Part shown: positions 34,729-44,485 of the stretch, in pieces
Position numbering within the stretch: position 1 is the first letter of the stretch
How the letters are laid out: every line of letters begins with the position of its first letter
From: JARKPK01 sp964631235
GTDB taxonomy: Bacteria; Planctomycetota; Planctomycetia; Pirellulales; Thermoguttaceae
Assembly: GCA_964631235.1 (NCBI GenBank)
Contig: CAZVZX010000001.1
Span: 124,001-188,000 of the forward strand
Length of the DNA: 64,000 nucleotides
Direction of reading: 5' to 3'
Translations under genes and position numbers: made by a program
The notes under the pieces: generated by a model
What the model was told of the DNA's origin: nothing
Database searches by the model: none
Seen by the model: the letters and a program-made list of their open reading frames with translations, nothing else

Positions 34729-36014
34729 TGATCGAAGCAGCAGCAAAGATCAGTCGAAGTGATCAAGACAAGAGCGATCGGGCCGCCGTCGGGCTTGTTC
34801 ATCGCTGGATGCGCGCGGCCGTGGTTTCCCGATTGTCGCGATTGCGCGGCGGTCAGCTTCGCGTGGTCGATGCCGACGGAGAATACCTCTTCGGTCAACC
34901 GGCCGATGATGGGCTTTCGGCCGAAGTGCAGATTGTTGATCGTCGCTGCTTCCGGCACCTGCTGTTCGGAGGATCGCTTGGCGCGGCCGAGGCGTACATT
35001 CTCGGATACTGGACCACGCCCGACTTGACGAACCTAATTCGGTTGTTTTGCCGCAACCTGGATTCCAATTCAGCCGACAGCGGCTGGGCCAACTTGGGGG
35101 CTTGGGCGGCGCGTGTGTGGCATCTTTTGCACGGCAACACCCGGCGCGGCAGTCGGCGGAACATCGCCGCCCATTACGACCTGGGCAACGAGTTCTTCGC
35201 CACGTTCCTCGATCAAACGATGGCCTACTCGTGCGCCGTATTTCCGCGAGCCGACGCGGACTTGGCCGAGGCGTCCGTCGCCAAGTTCGATCGGATTGCC
35301 GCCAAATTGGATCTGCACGAGGGCGACCGCTTGCTGGAAATCGGAACCGGCTGGGGTGGTTTCGCCGTGCATGCGGCAAGTCGATACGGCTGCCGCGTGG
35401 TAACGACGACGATCTCGGCCGCACAGCACGCCCACGCCTGCCGCCAGGTTGCGCAAGCCGGCCTGGGCGATCGCGTCGTCGTTCTCGATCACGACTACCG
35501 CGACTTGGACGGCACATTCGATAAGTTGGTGTCGATCGAAATGATCGAAGCCGTCGGCCGCCGATACCTCGATACCTTCTTCGCCGTATGCTCGCGGCGG
35601 CTGAAGCCTGATGGGCGGATGCTCTTGCAGGCGATCGTTATGCCCGACCAACGCTACCGCCAGTATTGCCGGGGAACCGATTTCATTCAGCGCTATGTTT
35701 TTCCGGGGGGCCATCTGCCTTCGCTCGGAGCGATCTGCGACAGCGTCGGCCGCGCCACCGACCTGCAAATCGTGTCGCTCGAAGACATCACCCCGCACTA
35801 CGCCGAAACGCTCGCCCATTGGCGACGCAACTTCCGTGAACGAATCGATGCCGTGCGCGCCCAAGGCTTCGACGATCAGTTCTTGCGGCTCTGGGAATAC
35901 TATCTCTGCTACTGCGAGGCCGGGTTCCGCGAACGAGTGATCGGATGCGTTCAGATCGCCCTCGACAAGCCGCAGCGGGTGCGAAGCATCGAGTCGCCGC
36001 GTTGGCCGCGATAA
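34728..36014 (+). CDS. cfa: Cyclopropane-fatty-acyl-phospholipid synthase family protein
   Basis: SAM-dependent enzyme of the CFA synthase family that adds a methylene (or methyl) group to the double bond of phospholipid acyl chains. The 428-residue protein has an N-terminal lipid-binding domain and a Rossmann methyltransferase domain with motif I LLEIGTGWGGFAVHAA (about 203). The motifs YDLGNEFFATFLDQTMAYSCAVF, VSIEMIEAVG and FIQRYVFPGGHLP are all family hallmarks. A Shine-Dalgarno-like GGGAGG lies 10-15 bp before the ATG. It is the last gene of the coupled three-gene operon, followed by a 10-bp hairpin. Confidence 0.93.
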   Translation: MIEAAAKISRSDQDKSDRAAVGLVHRWMRAAVVSRLSRLRGGQLRVVDADGEYLFGQPADDGLSAEVQIVDRRCFRHLLFGGSLGAAEAYILGYWTTPDLTNLIRLFCRNLDSNSADSGWANLGAWAARVWHLLHGNTRRGSRRNIAAHYDLGNEFFATFLDQTMAYSCAVFPRADADLAEASVAKFDRIAAKLDLHEGDRLLEIGTGWGGFAVHAASRYGCRVVTTTISAAQHAHACRQVAQAGLGDRVVVLDHDYRDLDGTFDKLVSIEMIEAVGRRYLDTFFAVCSRRLKPDGRMLLQAIVMPDQRYRQYCRGTDFIQRYVFPGGHLPSLGAICDSVGRATDLQIVSLEDITPHYAETLAHWRRNFRERIDAVRAQGFDDQFLRLWEYYLCYCEAGFRERVIGCVQIALDKPQRVRSIESPRWPR

Positions 36015-36061
36015 ACTGCGGCGACAACAGCTCCATCGCTTCCCCGTCGGACGCCGCAGTT
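36014..36061 (+). terminator. Inverted repeat after the lipid operon
   Basis: Perfect 10-bp inverted repeat (AACTGCGGCG at 36014-36023, CGCCGCAGTT at 36052-36061) begins at the last base of the cfa stop codon. There is no T run; it is the likely end of the operon transcript. Confidence 0.45.
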
Positions 36062-36293
36062 CCGATTGGTTGGCGGCACTGTATGGTTGGCGCCCCCCTC
36101 CCCTCACGATCGAGAGAAAGCCCTTTTTCCCAAACGAGAATGACTCTTTTTGTGCCGACAAAGGGTATATTATTCCTCTGCACGAATTGAAACACATTCT
36201 TTCTCGCAAGAGAAAATCGCTTGTATCGCCGCGCGACGAACTCCTCCCGGGCAGTCTGCGTTGCAGGGCGAGTGGACGAAATCGGGCAACCGC

Positions 36294-37541
36294 ATGGCGC
36301 TGGAATCTCTACCGATTGCGGAACAGTGGGACTGTCATTGCACGGGCGACTGCTGCCGCGGCACGCTTGTCGCACTCACCGCGGCCGACCGCCGGCGGCT
36401 GATCGAGCAGCGATGGGGCGAATTGCCGGAGTTCCGCGGGCAAAAGATCATTTGGCGGCACGGGCTGCTCCGCCCAACATACAGCTTGGCCAAACGGCGT
36501 GACGGAAGCTGTATCTTCTTGCAGCCCGACGGCCTGTGCCGGATTCACGTCGAGCTGGGCGAAGCGGCCAAGCCGCGCGTCTGCCGCATGTTCCCCATGC
36601 AGATTGTCGAAGGCTACGGTCGGCGTTGGGTGGCGCTGCGCCGCTACTGTCCGTCGGCGGCGACCGACAAGGGACGCTGCCTGGCCGAGCACCTTCCCGC
36701 CGTCGAGTCGCTTCTGGCCGACGATCCCGAGTGGCCGCAAGCCGGCCCGCCCCCCCCGTTGATTCCCGGCATGGCGGGCGACTGGCGGGCGTTGGAGTTG
36801 GCCACCGCGGCCGTGCGCCGCTTGCTCACCGACGAGCGTTATCCGCCGGTGCGCCGGTTGGTGCATCTGGCCGTTTGGGCAGACCAGTTGCGGCGCTGCC
36901 GTTTGCGCCGTGTCGCCGCCGACGATCTGCCGGAGCTGCTCGACATGCTCGAACAGATTGCCCTGGGCGACAGCCGAATCGACACCTGGTTTCGCCGCCG
37001 CGAGCCGGCCGGACGAGCCGGACGATTGCTCTTCCGCCAGGCGCTGCTCGAACATCTGCGGCTCGCGCCCGAAAACCTCGTCGCGCCGTCGCTTCTCGAA
37101 CGATGGCGGCTGATGGCCGCCGCCTGGGCCTTTGCGCGCGGGCGCGGGCCGGTGCCGTCGCTGCGCGGACGGGCGGACACAGTCACCTTCGAACAGTTGG
37201 AAGAGCCCATCGGCGCGCTGACGCCCGAGGCGTTGCGCCCCCTGACGCGGTATTTCGAGGCGGCCGCATGGTCGCAGCAATACTGTCTCTGCGCGCGGCG
37301 GAGTTGGTCGCTGGTCGAGAGTGTTTCGGCATTGGCCCTGACGTATCCGGTGGCGATGTGGATCGTGCGTTGGCGCTCGGCCGGACGCAGCCCCGCAACG
37401 GCCGATGTGCTTGCGGCCGTCGGCGTGATTGATCGAGCGATGAGCTGCCCCTGGCTGTGCGGGCCAAGGCATCGGCGCCGCTGTGCCTCGCTGTTGCGTT
37501 TGGGAGAGCTGCCCCGGCTGCTCGTTTGGTATGCCCGCTAA
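36294..37541 (+). CDS. YkgJ/FliB-like cysteine-cluster protein
   Basis: A 415-residue protein whose N-terminal 130 residues carry a metal-binding cysteine cluster: CHCTGDCCRG (about 14-23), GSCIFLQPDGLCRIHVE (about 74-90) and KPRVCRMFPMQ (about 98-108), then YCPSAATDKGRC. This pattern matches the YkgJ family of zinc or iron-sulfur cluster proteins that includes lysine N-methylase FliB. The remaining 280 residues are helical and Arg-rich with further Cys near the C-terminus (SCPWLCGPRHRRRC). The start at ATG 36294 is chosen because the frame before it overlaps a promoter-like region. The substrate is unknown. Confidence 0.72.
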   Translation: MALESLPIAEQWDCHCTGDCCRGTLVALTAADRRRLIEQRWGELPEFRGQKIIWRHGLLRPTYSLAKRRDGSCIFLQPDGLCRIHVELGEAAKPRVCRMFPMQIVEGYGRRWVALRRYCPSAATDKGRCLAEHLPAVESLLADDPEWPQAGPPPPLIPGMAGDWRALELATAAVRRLLTDERYPPVRRLVHLAVWADQLRRCRLRRVAADDLPELLDMLEQIALGDSRIDTWFRRREPAGRAGRLLFRQALLEHLRLAPENLVAPSLLERWRLMAAAWAFARGRGPVPSLRGRADTVTFEQLEEPIGALTPEALRPLTRYFEAAAWSQQYCLCARRSWSLVESVSALALTYPVAMWIVRWRSAGRSPATADVLAAVGVIDRAMSCPWLCGPRHRRRCASLLRLGELPRLLVWYAR

Positions 37542-37753
37542 GTCGTTCGCTGCCGTGGGATCCGGATCAGCCCGACCGTGCGGGCGGGAATGCGCTCGAT
37601 CGTGTGCGGCGACCGCGCCGGTGAGCCGCGCGGCGTTCTCGCCTTGAACCGCGGCGGCGGAGCTTGACTTTCCGCGCCGGTCTGCGTTGAATTGCATGTT
37701 GTTTTCTCTCGTGCCGATCAATCTGAACTGAACCCAAGCGGAAAGGGCGGATT

Positions 37754-38659
37754 ATGCCGATCGTCGTTCCACCGTTGAATCGTCGCCGGTTTTTGGGCGG
37801 TCTGTTCGCTGCGGGCGCGGCGGCTGCGGTCGCGCGATGCGCGGCGGACGAGCCGGGGATCGATTCATCGCGAGTCGCCTTTCTGGCTGACACACACATT
37901 TGGGGCGAACGAACGCAAGCCCATCGCAACGTTGTTCCGACGGCTGCGTTTGCCGAGGCGATCGGCCAGATCACGGCGCTGAGGCCGTTGCCGGCCTGGG
38001 CGCTGCTGGCAGGCGATTGTGCCTTTATCGAGGGCAAGCCGGGCGACTACCAAGCGGTAACCGACGAGATCAAGCCGCTGGCCGCCGCGGGGGTGGGTGC
38101 GGCAATCGCGTTGGGCAACCACGACCACCGCGAAAACTTCTGGAATCGCTCTGCGGAAGCGAAACCTCAGTCGCTCGCCGTTGCCGACCGAAATGCAATC
38201 GTGCTGGAAACGCCGAAGGCCAATTTCTTCATCCTCGATTCGCTCGACAAGACCAATGTAACCCCCGGCCGGCTCGATCAACCGCAACTGGAATGGCTCG
38301 CCAAGGAGCTCGACGCGCGAAAAGACAAACCGGCGATTCTCGTCGCCCATCATGATCCGCAAATCGGGCTGCCCAAGATCACCGGGCTGCTCGACACGCA
38401 GGCGTTTTACGATGTGATCGTTCCGCGGAAACAAGTGAAGGCCTACGTCTTCGGCCATACGCACCGGTGGAACGTGCGGCAGCATGAAGGCATCCATCTG
38501 GTCAATCTGCCGCCGACGGCTTGGGTGTTCGACAACGCGCAGCCGCGCGGTTGGGTGGATGCTCGCCTGAGCGATGGAGGAATTTCTCTGCGGCTGAACA
38601 CGCTCGACGGCCGACACGAGAAGCACAACCAGAAGCTCGACCTGGAATACCGAAGCTAA
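37754..38659 (+). CDS. Tat-exported calcineurin-like metallophosphoesterase
   Basis: A 301-residue phosphoesterase with a twin-arginine signal: NRRRFLGGLFAAGAAAAVA at residues 9-27. The metallophosphoesterase motifs follow in order: FLADTHIWGE, LLAGDCAFIEG (GDC where most have GDH or GDR), LGNHDHREN, VAHHDPQIG and FGHTHRWNV. These supply the two-metal site. It should act in the periplasm on a phosphoester of unknown nature. A GGGCGG Shine-Dalgarno-like sequence lies 5-7 nt before the ATG. It is a single gene with an 18-bp palindrome 30 bp after its stop. Confidence 0.88.
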   Translation: MPIVVPPLNRRRFLGGLFAAGAAAAVARCAADEPGIDSSRVAFLADTHIWGERTQAHRNVVPTAAFAEAIGQITALRPLPAWALLAGDCAFIEGKPGDYQAVTDEIKPLAAAGVGAAIALGNHDHRENFWNRSAEAKPQSLAVADRNAIVLETPKANFFILDSLDKTNVTPGRLDQPQLEWLAKELDARKDKPAILVAHHDPQIGLPKITGLLDTQAFYDVIVPRKQVKAYVFGHTHRWNVRQHEGIHLVNLPPTAWVFDNAQPRGWVDARLSDGGISLRLNTLDGRHEKHNQKLDLEYRS

Positions 38660-38690
38660 GGCCGCGACAGCATTGAAACCCGCTCACTCA

Positions 38691-38708
38691 CTGCGGCCCG
38701 GGCCGCAG
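38691..38708. terminator. 18-bp perfect palindrome after the phosphoesterase gene
   Basis: CTGCGGCCCGGGCCGCAG is a perfect palindrome. Without a loop it is a poor RNA hairpin but could form one with fewer pairs; it may equally be a protein-binding site. No T run follows. Confidence 0.3.
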
Positions 38709-38942
38709 CGGAACTCGCTCAGCGTAACGATGGTCGCCCGGGCGAGTGTTGCCCGGCGCGGGCTGAAAAATAGCCGTCGCGCGCCCCTCCGCCGATAAAG
38801 CCAGAAGGCGAACCGCGCCTTCGGAGTGCAGCCTCGGTTCATCGTTCTCACTGCGCCGAAGCTCAACCCGTTTCCACCGCGATGAAGCCCCGCGAGCCGA
38901 TCGTCGAACATCGAGCCGACACCGCGCCGGACAGTTCCGTGT

Positions 38943-40103
38943 TCAGTTGCCGCCGAAGAGTTCGGTAAAGTACGACCCCGCCTGCCCCATGCCGACGCGG
39001 GTGTGTCCTTTGCCGAGCATGTTCTTGTGGTGGCCCGGGCTATGAAACCATCCCATGTTGACGGCCTTTCCGTCGTGATAGCCCATGGCGATGTTCTCAC
39101 CCGAGGCCGTGGTGCCGAATCGCTTCGCGCGATCCCACGGGGTTTTCTTGCCCTCGACGGGCGACTCGTGGGCGAAGAAGTTCAGCCGCTGCATGTCGGC
39201 CGAGTGATCGCGCGCCGTCTCGCAGAGCCGCAAGTCGATCGCCAGCGCCGAAAGCCCCAAGAGATTGCGGGTGAGATTCAACGCGAGCACGGCGCGGGCC
39301 TCTTCCGGCTGAAGCTGCGCCGCCAAGCGGGCGTTTACGGCCAACACTTCGCGGGTGTGCGGGTCCATCGGAGCCGCTAAGCCGCAGGCCAACGTCTCCT
39401 CGCCGGCCAAATAGCTTTCAAAGCTCGGCTTTTCTTTCGGTTTCTCCGGGCTCTCGGGCGTCTGCTCGTACAGGTAGATTGCCGTCTTCTCCCAAAGGCG
39501 GCCCAACTCGCTAAGCGACTCGCGCTCTTTGACCAAGTTGGCGTTCTCGTTGAGCACCTCTTGTCGATCGACCACGAAGATCTCTTCGAGCTTTTTGAGT
39601 GCCGGATCCCCTTCTCGCTCGATCAGCTCCTTCGAAAAGTCGGGACGGTTCTGCAATTCCAACACGGTGGTCCGCAACCGCTGCACCTCTTCGAGATTGA
39701 CCGAACTGATCTTCTTCTGCGCCAACTTGCCGGCTGCTTGCGAGAACTTGGCGCTATACGACTTGAGCAACGGCTGCATCTCGCGGCCCAAGGCGACGTG
39801 GATCGCCGTGGCCACTTGCGGCCCCAACGAAATCGCCTCGTCGATCACGGCCTCGCGTTTCGCCGGGTCTTTCTTCGCTTGCCGCAGCAGCGTGAGCAAG
39901 CGGGAAACATGCCGAGCCAGCTCGGGGTCGGGCCGCTGCGGCTTTGTTTCGGCGGCCTCCGAAACGCACGCCGCAACCGGCAAAACAACCGCCGCCGCAA
40001 TGACAAGCCAAACCAGCCGCAACGCCCCAGGCCGCACAGCCGCCGATGCCCACGCGGCAATCAACCCGGGCGAACAATCACAGATTCGGCTAGGGCAGCC
40101 CAT
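38943..40103 (-). CDS. Secreted CAP (SCP/PR-1) domain protein
   Basis: A 386-residue exported protein. The N-terminus has a membrane or signal segment (LRLVWLVIAAAVVLPVAACVSEA, with a Cys that might be a lipoprotein site). A long charged helical region follows (about 50-230), then a C-terminal CAP domain with LRLCETARDHSADMQRLNFFAHESP, GENIAMGY and MGWFHSPGHHKNMLGKG, where the His and Glu residues typical of CAP proteins can be seen. CAP proteins are secreted and bind lipids, sugars or metals. A TTG nine codons upstream is possible but the ATG at 40103, with GGAGAG 7 nt before it, is preferred. Confidence 0.82.
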   Translation of the reverse strand: MGCPSRICDCSPGLIAAWASAAVRPGALRLVWLVIAAAVVLPVAACVSEAAETKPQRPDPELARHVSRLLTLLRQAKKDPAKREAVIDEAISLGPQVATAIHVALGREMQPLLKSYSAKFSQAAGKLAQKKISSVNLEEVQRLRTTVLELQNRPDFSKELIEREGDPALKKLEEIFVVDRQEVLNENANLVKERESLSELGRLWEKTAIYLYEQTPESPEKPKEKPSFESYLAGEETLACGLAAPMDPHTREVLAVNARLAAQLQPEEARAVLALNLTRNLLGLSALAIDLRLCETARDHSADMQRLNFFAHESPVEGKKTPWDRAKRFGTTASGENIAMGYHDGKAVNMGWFHSPGHHKNMLGKGHTRVGMGQAGSYFTELFGGN

Positions 40104-40211
40104 CGCGCACTCTCCTCGCCAAGAAGGCAACCATCGATCTGCTTGCCAACCGCTCTCAAGGCCACGCGCACCTCGCGCGACAGCCTGCGGCAGGTTCCGC
40201 GGAAAAAGCCG

Positions 40212-41363
40212 TCACACGTCCAGTTCCGGAACGTCAATCCAATTGCGGGTCCGCCACGCTTGCAGCCCGAGTTCGGCCAACTGGACTCCCTTTGCACCTT
40301 CGAGAAGATCCCACCGGAAGGGTTCGTCCTTGACGATGTGCCGCAGGAAAAGCTCCCACTGCACCTTGAACGCATTCTCGTACGTCTGATTGGTCGGCAC
40401 TTGTTGCCAGTGTTCGAAAAAGTCGATCGGCTGCTCGATGTCCGGATTCCACACAGGCCGCGGCGTGAAGCTGTCGTGTTGAACCCAGCAGTGGCGCAAT
40501 CCGGCCACGGCGGAGCCTTCGGTTCCATCGACTTGAATGGTCAACAGGTCGTCGCGGCGCACCCGCACGCACCAGCTCGAATTGAATTGAACCGGGGTAT
40601 CGTCCCGCAACTGGAAGATGGCGTAGGCCGCGTCGTCGGCCGTGCAGTCGTAGGGACGGCCCTGCTCGTCCACGCGGCGCGGGATGTGGGTGGCCCCCAA
40701 GGCGGTCAGCCGCGCAATCGGTCCGAACAAGTTGTCGATCACATAGCGCCAGTGGCAGAACATGTCGATCAAAATGCTGCCGCCCTCTTCGGCGCGATAG
40801 TTCCAACTGGGCCGCTGGCACGGTTGGCGGAAACCGTCGAACACCCAATAGCCGAACTCGCCCCGCACCGAGAGAACGCGGCCCAGGCAGCGATGATCCA
40901 GCAAGTACTTCAACTGCATCAGGCCGGGAAGCCACAACTTATCTTGCACCACGCCGTGCTTCACCCCGGCGGCTTTGGCCGCGCGATACAACGCGAGGGC
41001 ATCCGGCAGATTGTCGGCGGTCGGTTTCTCCGCATAGATGTGCTTGCCGGCGGCAATCGCTTTTTGCACGTGCGGCACGCGCTGGTTGGTGGTCAGCGCG
41101 TCGAAGTAAACCGGGTAACGGCTGTCCGAAAGCACGCCGTCCAAATCGGTGGTGTATGACTTCAAGCCGTGTTCTTCGCACAGCTTCTTCAATTTGTTCT
41201 CGTTGCGGCCCACCAAAATCGGTTCGGGCATGATTGCCTCGTCGGGCCCGAGCTTCACGCCGCCTTGTTTTCGAATCGCAACGATCGAGCGGGCCAAGTG
41301 CTGATTGGCACCCATCCGCCCGGTAACGCCGTTCATGATGATTCCGACTGTGTGGATCTTCAT
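40212..41363 (-). CDS. Gfo/Idh/MocA family oxidoreductase
   Basis: NAD(P)-dependent sugar or inositol dehydrogenase family protein of 383 residues. The N-terminal Rossmann region begins with VGIIMNGVTGRMG and the conserved lysine motif is HIYAEKPTADN (Lys about 109). The C-terminal domain has GGSILIDMFCHWRYVIDN. The ATG at 41363 is used; the in-frame upstream extension is not conserved in type. A TIM-barrel isomerase/epimerase lies next upstream on the same strand, a common pairing in sugar or polyol catabolism. The substrate is not predictable. Confidence 0.88.
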   Translation of the reverse strand: MKIHTVGIIMNGVTGRMGANQHLARSIVAIRKQGGVKLGPDEAIMPEPILVGRNENKLKKLCEEHGLKSYTTDLDGVLSDSRYPVYFDALTTNQRVPHVQKAIAAGKHIYAEKPTADNLPDALALYRAAKAAGVKHGVVQDKLWLPGLMQLKYLLDHRCLGRVLSVRGEFGYWVFDGFRQPCQRPSWNYRAEEGGSILIDMFCHWRYVIDNLFGPIARLTALGATHIPRRVDEQGRPYDCTADDAAYAIFQLRDDTPVQFNSSWCVRVRRDDLLTIQVDGTEGSAVAGLRHCWVQHDSFTPRPVWNPDIEQPIDFFEHWQQVPTNQTYENAFKVQWELFLRHIVKDEPFRWDLLEGAKGVQLAELGLQAWRTRNWIDVPELDV

Positions 41364-41513
41364 TGCCTTCGCCTTCGTTTCTATTGCGCCTCTTCCTTTC
41401 GGACCCGAACCGAACAATTCGACAACTTCGCCGACGAATCACTCTTCGCTCATTCCGGCCGAGGTTCGCCATACCCCGCCGCCAAACAGCGGCCGCAGCC
41501 GCAACGGCCCACC

Positions 41514-42401
41514 CTACACATGGGCCAAATAGGCCGACTTGATCTTCTCTAAGAACTCGTTTTGATCCATGGCCCAATATCGATTTGAAAAGATCTCCAC
41601 CTCGATAAAGCCGCGGAAGCCCGCCTCTTCCACCCAGCCGCGAATCTCGCGCAACGGGATGCAGCCCTCTCCCATTAAACCTCGATCATTGAGCAGGTCT
41701 TCGGTCGGGGTCCGCCAATCGCACACATGATATGCAAAGAGCCTATTCGCACGGCCCGCCCGCCCAATCTCATCGCGAAGTCGCGGATCCCACCAAAGAT
41801 GATACACATCGACCACCACGCCCACTTGCGGATGGTTAAGTTGATCGCAGATATCGTTGGCCTGCTCGATCGTGTTCACCGCCGAACGGTTGTCGGCGTA
41901 CATCGGATGCAGCGGTTCGATGCCCAAACGCACGCCGGCCGCGGCCGCCTGTTCGCTCACTGCGGCGATGCCGTCGGCAATCTGCCGGCGCGCCTCGGCC
42001 AGCGGCATTCCCGGCACAGCGCCGCAGACCAGCACAATCAACGGAGCACCGAGTTGCACTGCCTCGTCGATGGCCCGCCGATTATCGTCGATGGCCGCCT
42101 GTCGGCCCGCTGCGTCGGCGGCAGGGAAGAAACCGCCGCGGCAAAGCGAAACGACCGTCAGCCCATGATCGCGCAACAACCGGCCCACAGTCCGAATATC
42201 CCGTTCGGCCAGCCATTGCCGCCAAACCGTAATTCCGGAAACGCCGGCCGCCGAGTATGCACGCGCGGCCTCTTCGACGGACCACGGCCTTGTGGTGATC
42301 GTATGCACGCACAAACGCGAAAGATCCCTCAGCGGTTCCGTCGCCACAATGTCGTCCTCCGCTGCCGCCGACCGTGGCGGTCCTCTCGTCGAAAGCACCA
42401 T
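41514..42401 (-). CDS. Sugar phosphate isomerase/epimerase family protein (TIM barrel)
   Basis: Xylose-isomerase-like TIM-barrel protein of 295 residues. The metal ligands appear at strand ends: Glu in GIEPLHPMYADN, Asp and His in VGVVVDVYHLWWDP, His in FAYHVCDWRTP, and Glu in GFIEVEIFSN. The first 20 residues look non-conserved; a GTG at 42347 is an alternative start. It pairs with the Gfo/Idh/MocA oxidoreductase, suggesting a two-step conversion of a sugar or cyclitol. The substrate is unknown. Confidence 0.85.
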   Translation of the reverse strand: MVLSTRGPPRSAAAEDDIVATEPLRDLSRLCVHTITTRPWSVEEAARAYSAAGVSGITVWRQWLAERDIRTVGRLLRDHGLTVVSLCRGGFFPAADAAGRQAAIDDNRRAIDEAVQLGAPLIVLVCGAVPGMPLAEARRQIADGIAAVSEQAAAAGVRLGIEPLHPMYADNRSAVNTIEQANDICDQLNHPQVGVVVDVYHLWWDPRLRDEIGRAGRANRLFAYHVCDWRTPTEDLLNDRGLMGEGCIPLREIRGWVEEAGFRGFIEVEIFSNRYWAMDQNEFLEKIKSAYLAHV

Positions 42402-43021
42402 TCCCGAAAGGCGTTCGTTCGGCCGCCCGCGGCATGTCGCACATCGGCCCGCACGGCGGCCTCAGCGTTGCCTCGCACCGCACCGACTCGTTACCGAACA
42501 CCGATGGGAATTGCTCGGCCGATCGCCGTGCGGCGCCACGCCCAGAAGAACGCCCATTGTATTTCGGGTGCGAACGACAATTCAACCGGGCCGGGCCGGC
42601 AAACCAACCGCGCAGAAACGGGAAAGCACCCGGGGCCGACAGCACACAGAAACGGGAATGCGCCCCAAGGCCGACACCAATCGAATCGCTAATCCCTGCT
42701 CGCCCAAACGAGCCGCGAAAAAAAACTCGACCTCGGCATGCACGACGCCGCCGGTTCACGGCGACAACCCGGCGCGCCAAGCCCATGCGCCCGCGCAACA
42801 CGGACTTCGCCGCACGGTTCCATTCCGGCGCCCAAGCATCGAACGATCGGAAGCGAAAAGGTCGGCCAATGCCATCGAACGCTGCGTTTCATCCCGTTTA
42901 CGAGCACATTCCACTGGGGTAGGATGGACGCCCGTGTAAAGCCGCAGGAGATCGCGGCTGCCACGGCGCGCGGATTGCCGGAGCAGTCCGTTTCCATCAG
43001 CACCGATGGGAGTTGGCGAAA
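42402..43021. other. Divergent spacer, no gene seen
   Basis: About 620 bp between the minus-strand isomerase gene and the plus-strand metalloprotease gene. The open frames here are Arg/Pro-rich and lack protein character. No repeat copy, hairpin with T run or RNA gene was found. Confidence 0.5.
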
Positions 43022-44485
43022 ATGAATGACCGGTTTGGATCGCGTCGGTACGCACGGCTGGGCGTCTGGATTGTCTTGGCTTGTTGGACTGCGTCTGTGT
43101 TCGCGGCGGATCGCGTGCCGCGCGCAGCCGAGCGCTGTGTTGTCTTAGCCGATTTCGATCAGACAATTCCCCGAACGCGGTCTTCGTCGGGCGTAACCGC
43201 AGCGGTGGCCGAACCGCCTCGGCCCGTGAACCGCGACGAACGGAATGCTGCGCCGCAACGCGAGGCCGGCGGCGACGGACACCCGACGGCAGATGCTTCG
43301 GCCGGTTCGAATGAAGCCCCGTCGGCCGAACCGCTGCTGCCGGCCGGAAAGGCATGCCGCATTTCGTCCGGCGGATCCGGCGGGGTTGCCTTCTCCTCGG
43401 AAGATTGGCCCACCGACTGGCGAACCAATGCCGCGCTCAGCGCGTGGGTGTTCCGTCAGCCGACCGACGATCGCCCAGACACTATCGAGCTGCGTTGCGT
43501 GGAGAACGACGGTCGGGCGCACTTCTGGCGGAAGGTCGAACTGCGGCATTCGGGCTGGAAACGTGTCGAGGTGCCTCTGTCGGCCATGCGCTGGGGCGAC
43601 CAGCGTGCCCCGCGATGGGACAAGGTGAAAAATCTGGTTCTCTTCCTGCGCGAGCGGAGCGACTTGTGGATTGATTCCGTGTCGCTGTCCGTCGGGCCCG
43701 ACAACGACGCTGCCGAACTTGCCGGCGAGCGGTTGGCCCGTCTGGCCTTTCCCCAAAGCGACGCCGCCGCGGTAACGATCGTTCGTCGCGAATTGGTCGA
43801 ATTGATCACCGATTGTTCGAAAATCGACGCGAACAAGCTCGCCGACCATTTGCAGAACGTCGGCGAAACGGTGCTCAAGCAACTCGGCTTGCCGAAACAG
43901 AACGACCTCCGCGGCACGTTGATCGTGTTTGATCGCGACGCCGACTATCGGCAGTTCGTTCCGCGGTTGGGGGCTTATTGGAATGCCCAGGCCGCCGAGC
44001 CGAAAAGCGGAGGGTTCACCGTACAGGCAATCGCAACAACCGCGTACTCCGAACGACACGGCACGCTTCGGCCGGTGTACACGCACGAGTTTGTCCACTC
44101 GCTGCTGGCCCGCGCGCTGCGCGTCTCGAACCGCGGAGAATGGCTGCACGAAGGATTGGCCAACTACTATCAACTGCGTTTTCACCCGCAAGAGAACATT
44201 GCGGACATCGTCCGCTCGGGCGTCGATGATTCTTCGCAACAGCTTCCGCTGGAAGAACTTTGCAACGGAAAGCCCATCCCGATGAACCGCTACTGGCAGG
44301 CGATGACCGTGGTGGAAATGCTGCTGACGGACGAGGCCTATCGGACATCGCTGACGCGCCTGTTGGAGGCGTTCGGCTCCGACGGCTCGACCGATTTGGG
44401 CCCTCGTTTGAAAATTCTGGAAAAAGACTGGACATCACTTACCGAGGATTGGAAACGGTTTTGCCTGCGGCAATATGCCCCGTAG
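43022..44485 (+). CDS. Secreted zinc metalloprotease with N-terminal carbohydrate-binding-like region
   Basis: A 487-residue exported protein. Residues 1-28 form a signal peptide (ARLGVWIVLACWTASVFAA). A low-complexity linker (about 45-105) leads to a beta-rich segment (about 110-220: LSAWVFRQP, WRKVELRHSGWKRVEVPLS, LWIDSVSLSVG) resembling a CBM11-like module. The C-terminal half has a gluzincin active site: HEFVH in VYTHEFVHSLLARAL and a third ligand in GEWLHEGLANYY, 20 residues on. The ATG at 43022 begins the signal peptide. The protein probably degrades peptides outside the cytoplasm; target unknown. Confidence 0.78.
   Translation: MNDRFGSRRYARLGVWIVLACWTASVFAADRVPRAAERCVVLADFDQTIPRTRSSSGVTAAVAEPPRPVNRDERNAAPQREAGGDGHPTADASAGSNEAPSAEPLLPAGKACRISSGGSGGVAFSSEDWPTDWRTNAALSAWVFRQPTDDRPDTIELRCVENDGRAHFWRKVELRHSGWKRVEVPLSAMRWGDQRAPRWDKVKNLVLFLRERSDLWIDSVSLSVGPDNDAAELAGERLARLAFPQSDAAAVTIVRRELVELITDCSKIDANKLADHLQNVGETVLKQLGLPKQNDLRGTLIVFDRDADYRQFVPRLGAYWNAQAAEPKSGGFTVQAIATTAYSERHGTLRPVYTHEFVHSLLARALRVSNRGEWLHEGLANYYQLRFHPQENIADIVRSGVDDSSQQLPLEELCNGKPIPMNRYWQAMTVVEMLLTDEAYRTSLTRLLEAFGSDGSTDLGPRLKILEKDWTSLTEDWKRFCLRQYAP

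Noticed and set aside
36140..36171. Promoter-like TATATT before the cysteine-cluster gene
   Set aside because: No -35 hexamer at a usable distance, so it was not listed as a feature.
39561..41159. Plus-strand open frame of 532 codons
   Set aside because: It runs antisense to the CAP protein and the Gfo/Idh/MocA gene, both of which have clear family motifs; its composition is not protein-like.
42292..42939. Open frames in the spacer 42402-43021
   Set aside because: Arg/Pro-rich composition, no start signal and no motif; the region is treated as non-coding.
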